From assembly GCF_008806975.1 (NCBI RefSeq), contig NZ_CP031728.1, forward strand, positions 5,249,501 through 5,313,500: a stretch of DNA of 64,000 bases. Direction: 5' to 3'. The notes under the pieces are model-generated. The model was not told the origin of the DNA. It saw only the letters and a program-made list of their open reading frames with translations, and ran no database searches. The position numbers and the translations under genes were made by a program. This document shows, one piece after another, positions 1-9,369 of the stretch (position 1 is its first letter; every line of letters starts with the position of its first letter). Source of the DNA: Cellvibrio sp. KY-GH-1. Lineage in GTDB: Bacteria > Pseudomonadota > Gammaproteobacteria > Pseudomonadales > Cellvibrionaceae.

Positions 1-845
1 TGCGCAACGAACGTTACTATTCGTATACCGTTTTGGAGTCTGTGGATGAAACCAAACAAGTGGAAGAGCAAAACTCAGGTGCAACCACGACCACAACATC
101 AAGTATTAAGGGAGTTAAAGCGCGCTATGGTTTCTACTCTCCTCCAGGGCTTATTTATTCCTTCGCACCAGTGCATATGCAATTTGGTACCGATACCAAT
201 AACCCAAATGCAGGCTTATTAAATAACGCTGGATTTGTGGATATTTACAGCACAGTCAACCTTTTTGGTATTGGAAAAATCACCACTCTTGGGGTCAAGC
301 TCGACAAGTTGGCTTATGAGACAACTAGCACCACGCGTACTGTGTTGGATGAATGTGTTGAAACATCCTACTGGAATGGTTATGACTATGAACCGGAGGT
401 GATTTGTGAGTACGGCAGTTATAACCGGGAAAATAAGCCTGAGGGGCAATATTTCGACCCTGTTCTGGATAACACCTTGTTTGCTGTTGCTGGTCGACTG
501 GATGCACCAGGGGTTTTCTTTAATGCTAGCAACCACGAAGTGCTTAAAAATATTCGTGAGCAAGTCATTAATGATTACATGGCTGAGCAGCGAGCTCGTA
601 AATATTTGCACCAAGTGCCAGATTATTGCGAGGAAAAAGTCGATGTGAATTTATCGCCGGATGGTCTGTCTGTTGTTACCCGAGCCTATTTCATATCTAA
701 AGCACCTGTAAGCTGTCCTGGTAATAGTTACGCGCTAAAGAAAGCAGTATCTGAGTTGGTTGCCGCCAGAGTGAGCAACCTGCCTTACGAACTAAACTCC
801 ATGATTTCCCGCTACAACAGCTGGAAATCCAGGGTTGCACAATAA
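1..845 (+). CDS. C-terminal part of an unknown large protein (5' end outside window)
   Basis: The reading frame is already open at base 3 (R-N-E-R-Y-Y-S-Y...), so this is the end of a longer gene that starts before the window. About 280 residues are visible. They have a Thr-rich stretch, a pair of Cys-containing segments and a C-terminal basic helix-like tail, with no domain I recognise. It ends 17 bases before the haemagglutinin-like gene and is probably co-transcribed with it. It may therefore be a partner (secretion, anchoring or structural) of that polymorphic toxin, but this is inference from position only. The TTG at 33 is not a convincing start. Confidence 0.7.
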   Translation, partial: RNERYYSYTVLESVDETKQVEEQNSGATTTTTSSIKGVKARYGFYSPPGLIYSFAPVHMQFGTDTNNPNAGLLNNAGFVDIYSTVNLFGIGKITTLGVKLDKLAYETTSTTRTVLDECVETSYWNGYDYEPEVICEYGSYNRENKPEGQYFDPVLDNTLFAVAGRLDAPGVFFNASNHEVLKNIREQVINDYMAEQRARKYLHQVPDYCEEKVDVNLSPDGLSVVTRAYFISKAPVSCPGNSYALKKAVSELVAARVSNLPYELNSMISRYNSWKSRVAQ

Positions 846-849
846 TCAC

Positions 850-854
850 GGAGG
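850..854 (+). promoter_or_regulatory. Strong ribosome binding site of the haemagglutinin-like gene
   Basis: GGAGG lies 8 bases before the ATG at 863 and fixes that start. The site lies in the 17-base gap after the preceding stop, consistent with one transcript for both genes. Confidence 0.75.
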
Positions 855-862
855 ATCACAAA

Positions 863-3800
863 ATGATACTGAATAAAATGAAACGTAAAAAATTTAAATC
901 CTATATTTCGCTGAAACAACGCATTACTGCCGCATTTATGGTGGCGGTAATGTTGCTGCAAATTTGCGTTCCCACTGTTGCGCTTGCTGCTACTGCTTGG
1001 GGTACACAGGCAGAGTTCAATCGCCAATTGCAACTGCAATTGGAAAGTGGGTTGTTTAGTCGGGTAGAAAACACAGCGGCAGATGATGCCTACAAAGGCG
1101 CGTATTACATCTATCAAGAACCTCAACCCACCACAAACCTGCTGGATTTTTACCGTGACTACAACCAGATAAGTGATTCGCCAGTTATTAAAATGGTGGG
1201 TGACACTTTTGTACAAACCCGTTTGATTCGCAGCCAGATCAAGGCGTTGCTTGGGCGCTTCTTGATACCAAAATCCATTGCGCCGTTAACAGTGTACGCC
1301 GCTGAGGCTGAGCAAATTAATAAACTGTATGCGGCGGGAATAGGTTACGGCGGTCCAAAGGACAATAGGATACCAATGGGTACGCTATTGGCAGCTAATG
1401 CGTCTGTTGCTACCGATATGATTTGGCCTGAAGTACGTACTATTACTACTAGTACGGGTGATGTGAATGTGTGGGTTCCAGTGGTGCACCTTTCGCAAGC
1501 AACTATGGAAAGTAAAGTTGATGGTCATGACATCAATTTATTCGGTGACACTAAATTTGCTGGCCTTACATTAAGTGAAGATGTTTTATTGACCGGCGGC
1601 AACAACACCATTACTGGTGTGAATGGGATTATCAATAATGGTGGCAATATTCAGGCGCTGGGTAATATTACGCTGTCAAGCTCGGGAACCATTGCCAACC
1701 TGGGAGGTGTATTTAGTGCAACGGGCAATTTAAAAATCGTTGCAGATAATTTTTACAACAAAACCCTCGTTGTTCCCTACAAAGATAAAAATGGTGAAGG
1801 AACCAAAATTGGTCGTGTAGCCCAAATTACTGGTTCCAGCATAGAAGTTGTTGCTGCAGATGGAATTACCTTTGAAGGGGCATCTGCTGTTTCTACTGAG
1901 GGAACGCTAACTCTCAGTGCTGAGAACGATATCAACATACTACCCGTACAAACTGGTAGCTCCGGTCAATCCCAAAGTGGCCACTGGGAAATCAATAAAT
2001 CCACTACAGATTTATTAATGTCCCGCCTCGTAGCAGAAGACACGCTGAGTTTAATTGCCGGTGGCGTAATTAATATCACTGCATCCGAATTGATTAGTAC
2101 GCGTGGTGGGATTGAGCTGCTGGCCAAAAACGGCATTCATATTCTCGATGAGCTTGAACAAACTACTATCCAAAAAGAAGACCGCAAAGGGAAAACCACG
2201 GGCACTTCGTCGGAGTTTCGCACTGAAGCAGTTCGTGCAATTTTAAAAGCCGGTAAAGGTGTATTACTGGATTCCGATTTTGGCGATGTAACTCTCAGGG
2301 CAACAGAAATTACCAGTACCGAGGGTGCTCAGGTCAATGCTAAAAATGGAAAAGTTCATTTGTTAATGACAAAAGAACTGGAAGAGTTCCATCTGCAAAC
2401 AGTGAAGAAAGGCTCATGGACAATCAAGACTCGCACAGAAGATGTGATCCACGAAAACAATATCCAGAATGCGATTATTGGTGGGTTGGAGGTTCAAGCT
2501 AAATATGGAATCAATGTTGAGTACACAGGAAAAGAAGATGCCTCACTGCGTCAGCAATTAGATGAATATGCCAAGATGCCAGAAATGGCTTGGATGGCGA
2601 AGTTATACAATAAATGCTGGGTAGAAAAAGAAGATGAGGGTATTACTTTAGGGGCAATAAGTGCGACTGATCCTGCTAATGCAACCAATTGTGATGGGCC
2701 TAAGGTCAGTTGGAAGCAAATAGAAGAAGTACATAAGGAAATTCGAAAATCAAAATCTACTCTGAGCCCGGCAGCAATGGCAATTATTGCTATTGCTGTA
2801 TGCATTGCTATGGGACCAGCTGGAGCTGGTTTGATTGGTGCCGGTGGTATCGGAGGTGCAACGGTAACTGCTACCTCTCTTGCAGGGGTTACGACTGTAA
2901 CTACAACGATTTCTCTTTCAGGGGCAATTGCTCAAGCTGCTATGTTAACCCTTGCTACTCAAGCTGCACAAAGTTTAGCGGCTGGAAATAATTTGCGAGA
3001 AACCATAAGCAGCTTTGATAGTGATGAAAACCTCCGGTCGCTGGCTATATCTATGGCTACAGCGGGTGCGATGAATTATACAGGTGTTGGAAAGTTAGAG
3101 TTGTTTGATGTTCCGCCAGGTACTGAATACAACTTTGCATCATTTGGGAATCAAGCATACAACGCTGTTGTTGGTGCAACAATTAATTCTGCAGTTTCAG
3201 TAACTATTAATGGCGGAAACTCTGATGCATATAAAGATGCATTCAAACAAAGCTTGGCACTGCAGGCGGTAAATACAATTGGCGATGTGATGACCGAAAA
3301 AATTGGTGGCTTCGCTAGTGGACAAAATCCTCAGATTAATGAAGCGATGAAATATATCGCATTAGCGGGTACCGGTTGCATAATCGGATTAGCTTCCTCA
3401 TCTGCAAGTTCTAGCTCGTCGAATAGCTCTGTTTGTTATTCGGGGGCTGGTGGCGCTGTAATCGGTGAATATGTAGGTGAACTGTATAGTGAGAGTAAGC
3501 AACGTGAGCAGCAAGCTCTTATTGAGAAGTACCTGCTCGAAAAGGGAATAGCAAATACAACAGATTTTTATAATTTAGATCCCATGGCATATGGGCAATT
3601 AGTAGCCCAACGCCCTAAGTTTACTCATGAAGAAATTTTCAACATGAAGCTAATAGGGGTTGATCTAGCTAAACTATCAGCCGCTCTTACTGCGTTTGTT
3701 GCTGGTGCTGATGTGAATGTTGCAGCAGATGCAGGCGAACGTGCTTCACGGTACTCAGCATTTTATAATTTTGATGCGGCAATGGAGGCGGTTGCTGCAA

Positions 3801-5002
3801 TTGATCATTTTATGAAGCTGGAAGATGTTTCAAAAATGGTGGCCGAACTCCAGTTGGTTATGGGGGATGAATCGAAAATCGATGTGATAATCAAAAAATT
3901 TATAGCAACAGGTAAGTTTGAGTTTCTGCGTGGGTTGTCAGTTGTAGAGGCTCTTGATGCATTGATTAAGTATGTGAAATTAAATGGCGACTCCCTAAAG
4001 TTAGTTGATGTATTGAGATCTGTAATGGATTCCTTTCCTTCGGGTCGGATTAAGTTATTTGCTGCGCCGTATCGGGATGGCACTAATGATCAAATTAGTA
4101 GTTTACAGGACTCACTGTTGCGAGCTAAAAATAGTGGGTTATATGATCCTAGAGTCCATGTTGAGTCTGAAAAGCTGTTAGGCTTAATGGCCGCTGCTGG
4201 GTTTGACCCCAACGATAATGAATTTGTAAAAACATTAAATAGACTCATTGAACTTGCTCCTGCTGAGGATAGAAGGGCAATCAAGTACGTAGTTGGTATG
4301 GCTTTGGGGGTTAATAAGTTTTTGGTGGACACTGGTGGTGATCTTGCTAGCACTGCTGATTTTGTTGCTGGAACACCTGTGGCTGCGACAGAAATGATCC
4401 TTTTCTATGTGACTGGTGATCCCGTATATCACGACGGTGCCGTTAACTTTATGGAGGCCTTCGGTCAACTGCAAAATGTGCTCAGTAGTCTGGACGATGT
4501 TCCAGAAAACATAATAAATAGTTATAAGGAAGAAATCAAAAAAGCGGAAGTTGAAGAGCAAAATGGGAATTATATTGAGGCTGGAAAAATTCGAGCAGCT
4601 GCTGGGTTAACGGTGGTTTCGTTAGCTATTGGTGTTGGAGCAGTAATTAAATCTGTTGGGCGAGCGGTTGCTAAAAATGGATCTCATGTTGATTTTGGGG
4701 ATTTTGCAGATGAATTGGATGAAAACATTAAAGCCAATGGAGGGAGGGTGGATGGTGAATTTTATGGTGTGGATGATATTATTCCTTCACACATATTTAC
4801 TTCAAAAACAAAGCTTCAGGAGTTTATTTCTGAATATGATATTCCATTAAAAAATGGGTGGACTGTTGAACGGCTGTACAACGAGGTGTTATCCAAGCCT
4901 AAAGGTCAGCGACCATTGCCAGAAGAGTATTTGCCTGCCAATTATATCGCATCGCAACTTAGTCAATTTGATCCCTACCGCCAACTTCGGACAGTTAACT
5001 AA
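863..5002 (+). pseudogene. Haemagglutinin/CdiA-like polymorphic toxin, interrupted by an IS3-family element
   Basis: The product is a large exported filamentous protein of the contact-dependent toxin type. Residues 1-43 form a long basic-then-hydrophobic signal sequence ending in ALA. Residues about 200-560 are beta-helix-like repeats of the haemagglutinin kind (alternating N/G-I/L-T/S). Residues about 640-870 are an Ala/Gly-rich block resembling DUF637, which precedes toxin tips in CdiA-like proteins. A helical region and a pre-toxin segment (about 1300-1368) follow. The gene is cut after Gln-Phe at codon 1368: from 4969 onward it reads into the insertion element and gains a few foreign residues before a stop at 5002. 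I see no clear N-terminal two-partner-secretion (haemagglutination activity) domain, and about 1490 residues for the intact form is short for a CdiA. Export route unknown. Confidence 0.75.
4966..4968. repeat. Left target-site duplication (ATT) of the IS3-family element
   Basis: ATT here is repeated at 6221-6223 just outside the other end of the element. Three-base duplications are usual for IS3-family insertions. Removing the element and one ATT restores an open frame across the junction (S-Q-F-D-T-G-V-V). Confidence 0.85.
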
Positions 5003-5850
5003 CATACATTTTTTGCCTCAAAGCGCTCGGGGCTAACAAAGCCAATAGCGCTGTGACGGCGGTAGCGATTGTAATCCACTTCGATATATTCAAAAATAGA
5101 CTCGCGCGTGTGCTTTCCATCTAGCAATGGCTCGCCGTGAACCAGCTCAACCTTAAGTGAATGAAAGAAGCTTTCCGCACACGCATTGTCCCAGCAATCA
5201 CCCTTGCGACTCATACTCTGTATTAGCGAATATTTTTCCAGTAAATCCCTAAACGCATGCGATACATATTGGCTGCCACGGTCACTGTGAACAATAACGC
5301 TTTTTGGGAATTTTCGTCGCCACAACGCCATCATCAATGAATCACAAACCAATTGCGCATCAATATGTTTGCTCATCGACCAACCAACAACTTTTCGAGA
5401 ATATAAATCAATCATCACGGCCAGATACAACCAACCTTCTGTAGTTTGAATATAAGTAATATCGGTCACCCATTTTTCATTAGGTTGTTGCGCAGAAAAA
5501 TCTCTAGCCAACAGGTTGGGCGCAACAGGTAGTGTATGATTGCTGTCCGTAGTCACCTTGAACAGCTTGGCCGCTTTTGCAATTAACCCCTGCCGTTTCA
5601 GGCTTTTCCGAATGGTTTTTATGTCGAGCGGATTATCTTGCTCCGCCAAATCATAAAAAATCCGATCCGCGCCATACCGGCCTTTTCCAGCCTCAAATGC
5701 TGCCTTTACCAACGCATCAATCGCTTCTCTTTGCTGCATGCGCCAACTAACCATTTCACGATTATCAAGCCAGCTGTAATACCCACTTCGCGAAACCAAC
5801 AGAACGCGCGCCATCATCGCGATTGAATATAGCGCGCTATTTGTCAGCAT
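4999..5850 (-). CDS. IS3-family transposase OrfB (DDE integrase core)
   Basis: This is the catalytic part of the IS3 transposase, 283 residues. The integrase core is visible: an HTH_21-like N-terminal region (R-YGADRI-YDL), then the DDE residues in VTDITYI, VHSDRGSQY and the Glu of SFFHSLKVE, with the CWDNACAES motif typical of the family. OrfB is in the -1 frame relative to OrfA. Its frame stays open upstream of the ATG through the A-rich stretch at the end of OrfA (about 5866-5880). As in other IS3 elements, the active OrfAB fusion is therefore probably made by -1 frameshifting there. The stop lies close to the left terminal repeat. Confidence 0.93.
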   Translation of the reverse strand: MLTNSALYSIAMMARVLLVSRSGYYSWLDNREMVSWRMQQREAIDALVKAAFEAGKGRYGADRIFYDLAEQDNPLDIKTIRKSLKRQGLIAKAAKLFKVTTDSNHTLPVAPNLLARDFSAQQPNEKWVTDITYIQTTEGWLYLAVMIDLYSRKVVGWSMSKHIDAQLVCDSLMMALWRRKFPKSVIVHSDRGSQYVSHAFRDLLEKYSLIQSMSRKGDCWDNACAESFFHSLKVELVHGEPLLDGKHTRESIFEYIEVDYNRYRRHSAIGFVSPERFEAKNVC

Positions 5851-5864
5851 AAATTCGTAGCGTT

Positions 5865-6158
5865 TTATTTTTGATGCTTCGCGAAGTAGGTAGCCGCCTT
5901 TTTTAGGATTTCAAGCTCCTCTGCTTGCTCGGCGAGCTGACGCTTGAGGCGTGCATTTTCAGCGGCGAGGAGCGATTCTCTTTCAACATCAGTACGGCTA
6001 TTGTTGAGTGCGCTACGCCAACTGTAAATTTGACTGGCATATATGCCCAGTTTTTCGGCGGCTTCCGCTACGCTCAATCGTTCGGCCAGTTTAATGGCCT
6101 CACTTTTGAACTCGGCTGTATACTTCTTATTCTCTTTTGGGGTTGGTTTCTTGCTCAT
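5865..6158 (-). CDS. IS3-family transposase OrfA (HTH protein)
   Basis: A 97-residue protein with the IS3/IS911-type helix-turn-helix (residues about 13-55, ending in YSWR) followed by a leucine-zipper-like coiled coil (about 65-90). It binds the terminal repeats and is the N-terminal part of the OrfAB fusion. Its stop falls in a CAAAAATAA context where a -1 slip leads into the OrfB frame. It starts about 60 bases inside the right end of the element. Confidence 0.9.
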   Translation of the reverse strand: MSKKPTPKENKKYTAEFKSEAIKLAERLSVAEAAEKLGIYASQIYSWRSALNNSRTDVERESLLAAENARLKRQLAEQAEELEILKKAATYFAKHQK

Positions 6159-6194
6159 GGATCACCTCTGGAGTAAGTTTACTCAGTTTCTAAG

Positions 6195-6593
6195 GTGTCC
6201 GATATTCGCGGAGGGGATCAATTTGATACTGGTGTTGTTCGTATTGCATCTCGCTCTTTTGCTCAAGAAGGAAAATATTACTTTGGTGATGAAGGTTTTG
6301 CTATGCCATATTCAGAATGGCAAAGGATAAAAACAGAAGCTAACGGTGACTATGCGATTATTTCTAAACGACTTGGATTTGTTACTACTATTGATCCGGA
6401 AAAAATGGTGATACTTAAGTTTAATAGAAGTGATGTTTCGAGCTTAAGAATTCCTACTGGAAATGAAATTCCAGACAATCCATCGTATGGAGCAAACCAG
6501 CTTTGGGTTCCAGGCATTAAAACAATAAATGGTGTAACTGAAGCGCTTTTTAAGGTCCCAAGTAATGTAAAACCTACTGAAATTCCTTTTTAG
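6195..6593 (+). pseudogene. Orphaned C-terminal toxin tip of the interrupted haemagglutinin-like gene
   Basis: From 6224 onward this is the continuation of the gene broken at 4968. The residues FDTGVVRIASRSF follow directly on YIASQLSQ once the element and one ATT are removed. The tip of about 123 residues has the layout of a polymorphic toxin domain (GDEGFAMP, then RIPTGNEIP, then LWVPGIKT and an EALF end). I recall a similar pattern from C-terminal domains of Rhs/CdiA-type proteins, but I cannot name the activity. A GTG at 6195 inside the end of the element could start a 132-residue protein of its own, with only a weak Shine-Dalgarno sequence (TAAG), so low-level expression of the free toxin is possible. 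The candidate immunity gene follows after 14 bases. Confidence 0.75.
6221..6223. repeat. Right target-site duplication (ATT)
   Basis: This is the second copy of the ATT found at 4966-4968, immediately outside the TCA terminus of the element. Confidence 0.85.
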
Positions 6594-6607
6594 TTGAGGT
6601 ATAAAAA

Positions 6608-6820
6608 ATGGTAATATATTTTTCTCAAGATGGATGGAGATTGTTACAGGAAGATGAGGGAGTGTTTTTCAGCTTTATTGATCCCGGCCATTGTGGTGCG
6701 GAAATAAAAATTGAAATTGACAATGAGATGAAAGATTATCTGCTTAGTAACAAGCCAGGCCCAGATGTTATAATGAAAATGCTTAAGGATAAGGGGTTTT
6801 TTAATAAACATAAAAGATAG
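6608..6820 (+). CDS. Small protein, candidate immunity protein for the toxin tip
   Basis: A 70-residue acidic protein with no signal peptide, an N-terminal beta-rich half (IYFSQDGWRLL, GVFFSFID) and a helical Lys-rich end. It lies 14 bases after the toxin tip with a good ribosome site (TTGAGG, 8 bases before ATG). In polymorphic toxin loci the immunity gene directly follows the toxin domain, which is the only ground for this call. The frame is intact although the toxin gene is broken, as expected if a residual toxin still has to be neutralised, or if the insertion is recent. Confidence 0.6.
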   Translation: MVIYFSQDGWRLLQEDEGVFFSFIDPGHCGAEIKIEIDNEMKDYLLSNKPGPDVIMKMLKDKGFFNKHKR

Positions 6821-7276
6821 TTGACTTCTTAAATGTTGGTTATTTTTTATGGGGGCAATGTATATTGTTGTTCGCTCGATGTTCCTTAAAAAACGCCTAG
6901 GGATATGCGGTAGTTCCCGCAGGCGAAAATCACGATTGCATCGAGTATTACCTCAAGCACGTGAAGCACCAAAACCTACTGGAATACCACCGCCAGGCAA
7001 TTATGCCCCGGTGGTTTTTAGGTTTCCTATAATAAAAAACATACCCTGAATTTTGATATACAGCTGCGTTCGGTTACGCTGGTGAGTGACCGTTGATTGA
7101 CACATATAAATAAATACTTTCAGTGCCATTCCACCCAATGAATCACAAATCTGTGATTCATATCTCCCATATTATTCCCGCTTATTTTAAATCCCAGTCT
7201 AGATTTATTAACTCCTTCCCGGTTCGTGGTTGCGGGGCGAAGGTAATTTATCAACCTGATTATTGTGGAGATAAAC
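6821..7276. other. 456-base stretch without a confident gene
   Basis: A 66-codon frame at 6849-7049 ends in a Pro-rich tail. An overlapping frame at 6901-7030 (no start, about 43 codons, with H-D-C-I-E-Y-Y-L-K-H-V-K-H) looks at least as protein-like. Either could be a decayed fragment of a mobile or toxin gene; neither can be supported. The rest is AT-rich leader DNA of the esterase gene and contains the perfect inverted repeat at 7138-7161. Confidence 0.5.
7138..7161. promoter_or_regulatory. Perfect 10-bp inverted repeat upstream of the esterase gene
   Basis: ATGAATCACA, four bases, TGTGATTCAT. It is fully symmetric, has no T tract, and lies about 115 bases before the esterase start, so it reads more as an operator than as a terminator. 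The binding protein is unknown. Confidence 0.4.
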
Positions 7277-7894
7277 GTGAAATTTATTAAACACATACCC
7301 AGCTACACGTTCTTGTTATTGGTTTTTCTGTCCGCTTTCTCTCACGCGGAAACATGGTTTTTTGATTTCGGGCCTGCTACGCAAAATACTACACCGGGTT
7401 ATAACAATATTAATCATCCGGGGATTCAAACCCATACCGGGTTGATTAATGCGGATGGTTTGACGACTGGGGTTTCGTTAACCATCAGTATTCCATTTAA
7501 TACCGATGGCACTAATCCGAATGGCACTACAACACCGGCGCCGGAAACCGGGTTTTTGAGTAGTGCAACGCGCGATAGTTTTTTTGGAAATGTTGCTGTA
7601 TTTCAAGGAATTTCTGCGCCCAATGCGCAAATGCGTTTGACTGGGCTGGACCCGGCGCAGCGGTATGATTTTTCGATTTTCGCATCGCGTATGGGTGTGA
7701 CTGATAACCGTGAAACCGAATATAAAATCACCGGTGCTAACTCGGCAGCTGCGTATCTGGATGCTTCCGGAAACACGGCAAATGTTGCAACCATCATTGA
7801 TATTCAACCCGCTGCCGACGGCAGTATTGTTATTGATTTAGCGCCGGGGCAGCAAATACCAATTCCACCAAATTCTATTATATTGGTGCGATGA
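7277..7894 (+). pseudogene. N-terminal part of a secreted esterase, frameshifted
   Basis: The best start is GTG at 7277, preceded by GGAG with 6-base spacing. Residues 1-24 form a signal peptide (FLLLVFLSAFSHA) followed by a beta-rich domain of about 180 residues (TWFFDFGP..., SRDSFFGN, AQRYDFSIFASR). The frame ends abnormally: after V-I-D-L-A-P-G it runs into unrelated residues and stops at 7894. In the other frame the same DNA reads A-N-T-N-S-T-K-F-Y-Y-I-G-A-M-K-I, a natural end for such a domain that leads straight into the downstream esterase frame. Adding one G to the GGGG run at 7846-7849 joins the two. It may be a real mutation or a sequencing error in a homopolymer. Confidence 0.75.
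7846..7849 (+). other. Site of presumed one-base loss (G run) splitting the esterase gene
   Basis: The run is GGGG where GGGGG would restore one frame from 7277 to 9147. The frame of the second half is +2 relative to the first, which is what a single-base deletion gives. Confidence 0.65.
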
Positions 7895-9147
7895 AAATTG
7901 TCAGCCGCATCATTGTTCCTGATACTTGCGAAGCGAGTGATACAGCACTTGATGATAAATTAACAAAATACACTTATATCGATGGTGTATCGCCTTACAC
8001 CATGGGGCATTGGTTGTATCGTCCGGCGGGTTATTCCTATGCGCCTTGTAAGAAATATCCGCTATTGGTTTGGTTGCATGGGCTTGGTGAAACCTGTAGC
8101 AAGGGCTCATTGGATATATTGAATAAATCCAGCCTGAATTCACCGGGTTATCAAATTTTGCAGGGAACTGCTTATAGCAACCAGCGCCCATTTTTAAACG
8201 GAATTATTTTACAACCACAGACATGCAGTAGTTGGAACGCATCGAATATTGATGCAATGATCGAATATGTTAAAACCCAGGTGCGCGTGGATGATGAGCG
8301 GATTTATGTAACTGGTTTGTCGTTAGGTGGTGGTACCTGGGCTTACGCTGCGAGCAAATACACCAAAGTCGCAGCGATTGTTCCTGTTGCGGGTACTGAA
8401 TCTGCATTGAGTTCTATTAACGCGGCGAGCCATGTTCCTACCTGGGCATTTCATAATTATAACGATACTAATGTCGGGCCGGGCTTGGGGCCAGTGACGG
8501 ATTTATTCCGTTGCAAGAGTTATACGCATCGCGAATGTACAGTGGAGCATATTGATCGCATGATTCCATTTGCAACTGCAAAAGTAATGCAAAATTATTC
8601 CGCCAATGGCGGTGCTACACAAGCAGCGACGGATAGAACGGCAGCCTTGGGGAAAATATTGCCCGGTGATTTGTTACCAACCCAATGGAATTGGAATGAT
8701 GGCCGTGCTCCGTTGGATAGTTCGGCAAAAACACTCATGACTATTTATGCTGCCAGTGGACATAGCGGTTGGTCGACAACTTATAGTTCACAAGCAATGT
8801 GGCAATGGTTGTATGCACAACAACGCGAGCCAGCGCCGACATTAAAAATAAGTTCGCAAACGATCACGCCGGTTAATGCAAGTATTAGCTCTGCAGCAAC
8901 GCTGGTGGTTAGCGCAAAAATTTCCTTGGGTGGAATTCCGGTAGCAAGTGTCTCGGCTGATTTAAAAGCGCTGGGTGGCTCCAATGTTCAACCAATGATT
9001 TATGACAGTGTGAGTAAAACCTATAAATTAACTTACACACTACCTGCGACCGGCGTTTCTGTTGGTGTTAAGGGCGTTGGAATAGTTGCCGTGGACACCA
9101 GCGGTAATCGCACGCTCAAGTTTGTGACTTTTACTGTTGATCCATAG
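7891..9147 (+). pseudogene. Catalytic part of a secreted alpha/beta-hydrolase esterase (PHB depolymerase/CE1-like), separated by frameshift
   Basis: The frame encodes an alpha/beta hydrolase: an oxyanion-type segment LLVWLHGLGE (about residues 56-65), nucleophile Ser144 in G-L-S-L-G-G-G, acid in HNYNDTN and His in SGHSGW. A C-terminal Ig-like domain (about 315-418) follows. This matches secreted esterases of the PHB depolymerase/feruloyl-esterase-like group that cleave esters on plant polymers or polyesters. The apparent ATG at 7891 (ATGA overlap) lies within the natural joining segment and has no ribosome site or signal peptide. The catalytic half is therefore best read as the second part of the gene starting at 7277. 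Substrate not determinable from sequence. Confidence 0.75.
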
Positions 9148-9191
9148 CCTTTTAATCGCGACCAATAGTTAAAATTGTGCTGGGGGAAATA

Positions 9192-9213
9192 GGGGTTCAA
9201 TAAATTGAACCCC
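9192..9213. repeat. REP-like palindrome
   Basis: A perfect inverted repeat with GGGGTTCAAT on one arm and ATTGAACCCC on the other, followed by CTACGGGG. It resembles the 26-bp repeat 26 bases further on (same CCCTACGG / CCGTAGGG core), so it is probably a diverged member of the same family. Confidence 0.6.
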
Positions 9214-9238
9214 TACGGGGTGAATTATCAAATGCTGA

Positions 9239-9264
9239 CCGTAGGGGCGCAATTTATTGCGCCC
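9239..9264. repeat. 26-bp palindromic repeat, copy 1
   Basis: The repeat starts CCGTAGGGGCGCAATTT and ends ATTGCGCCC. Its core GGGCGCAAT/ATTGCGCCC is palindromic. An identical 26-bp copy is at 10066-10091, on the other side of the ParDE pair and in the same orientation. Confidence 0.85.
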
Positions 9265-9369
9265 TGATATTTCTCGAACATTTTGCTTATTCGTTTTCTG
9301 TTTTAAGGATTTTTCTCGTTAGACAAGTTTTGATTCACCTGCAGGTTAAGAATGACTTCAGTTATGGTG

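Larger units (their letters stand above)
4969..6220 (-). mobile_element. IS3-family insertion sequence, 1252 bp, complete
   Basis: The ends are TGATCCC at the left and GGGGATCA at the right, giving the TG...CA termini of the IS3 family. The imperfect terminal inverted repeats match at 18 of 23 positions from TCCC inward to CGGACA. The element encodes OrfA and OrfB on the minus strand and is flanked by the 3-base duplication ATT. Both orfs look intact, so it may still be active. It sits inside the haemagglutinin-like toxin gene, against the direction of that gene. The exact ISfinder name cannot be given without a search. Confidence 0.9.
9148..9369. other. Intergenic stretch with REP-like palindromes, before parD
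   Basis: It contains a palindrome at 9192-9213 (GGGGTTCAAT, AA, ATTGAACCCC) and the first copy of the 26-bp repeat at 9239-9264. No gene is seen. Confidence 0.6.

Noticed and set aside
6849..7049. 66-codon plus-strand frame after the immunity gene
   Set aside because: Not called as a gene: no ribosome site, a mixed composition and an equally plausible overlapping frame. Kept only as a possible remnant.
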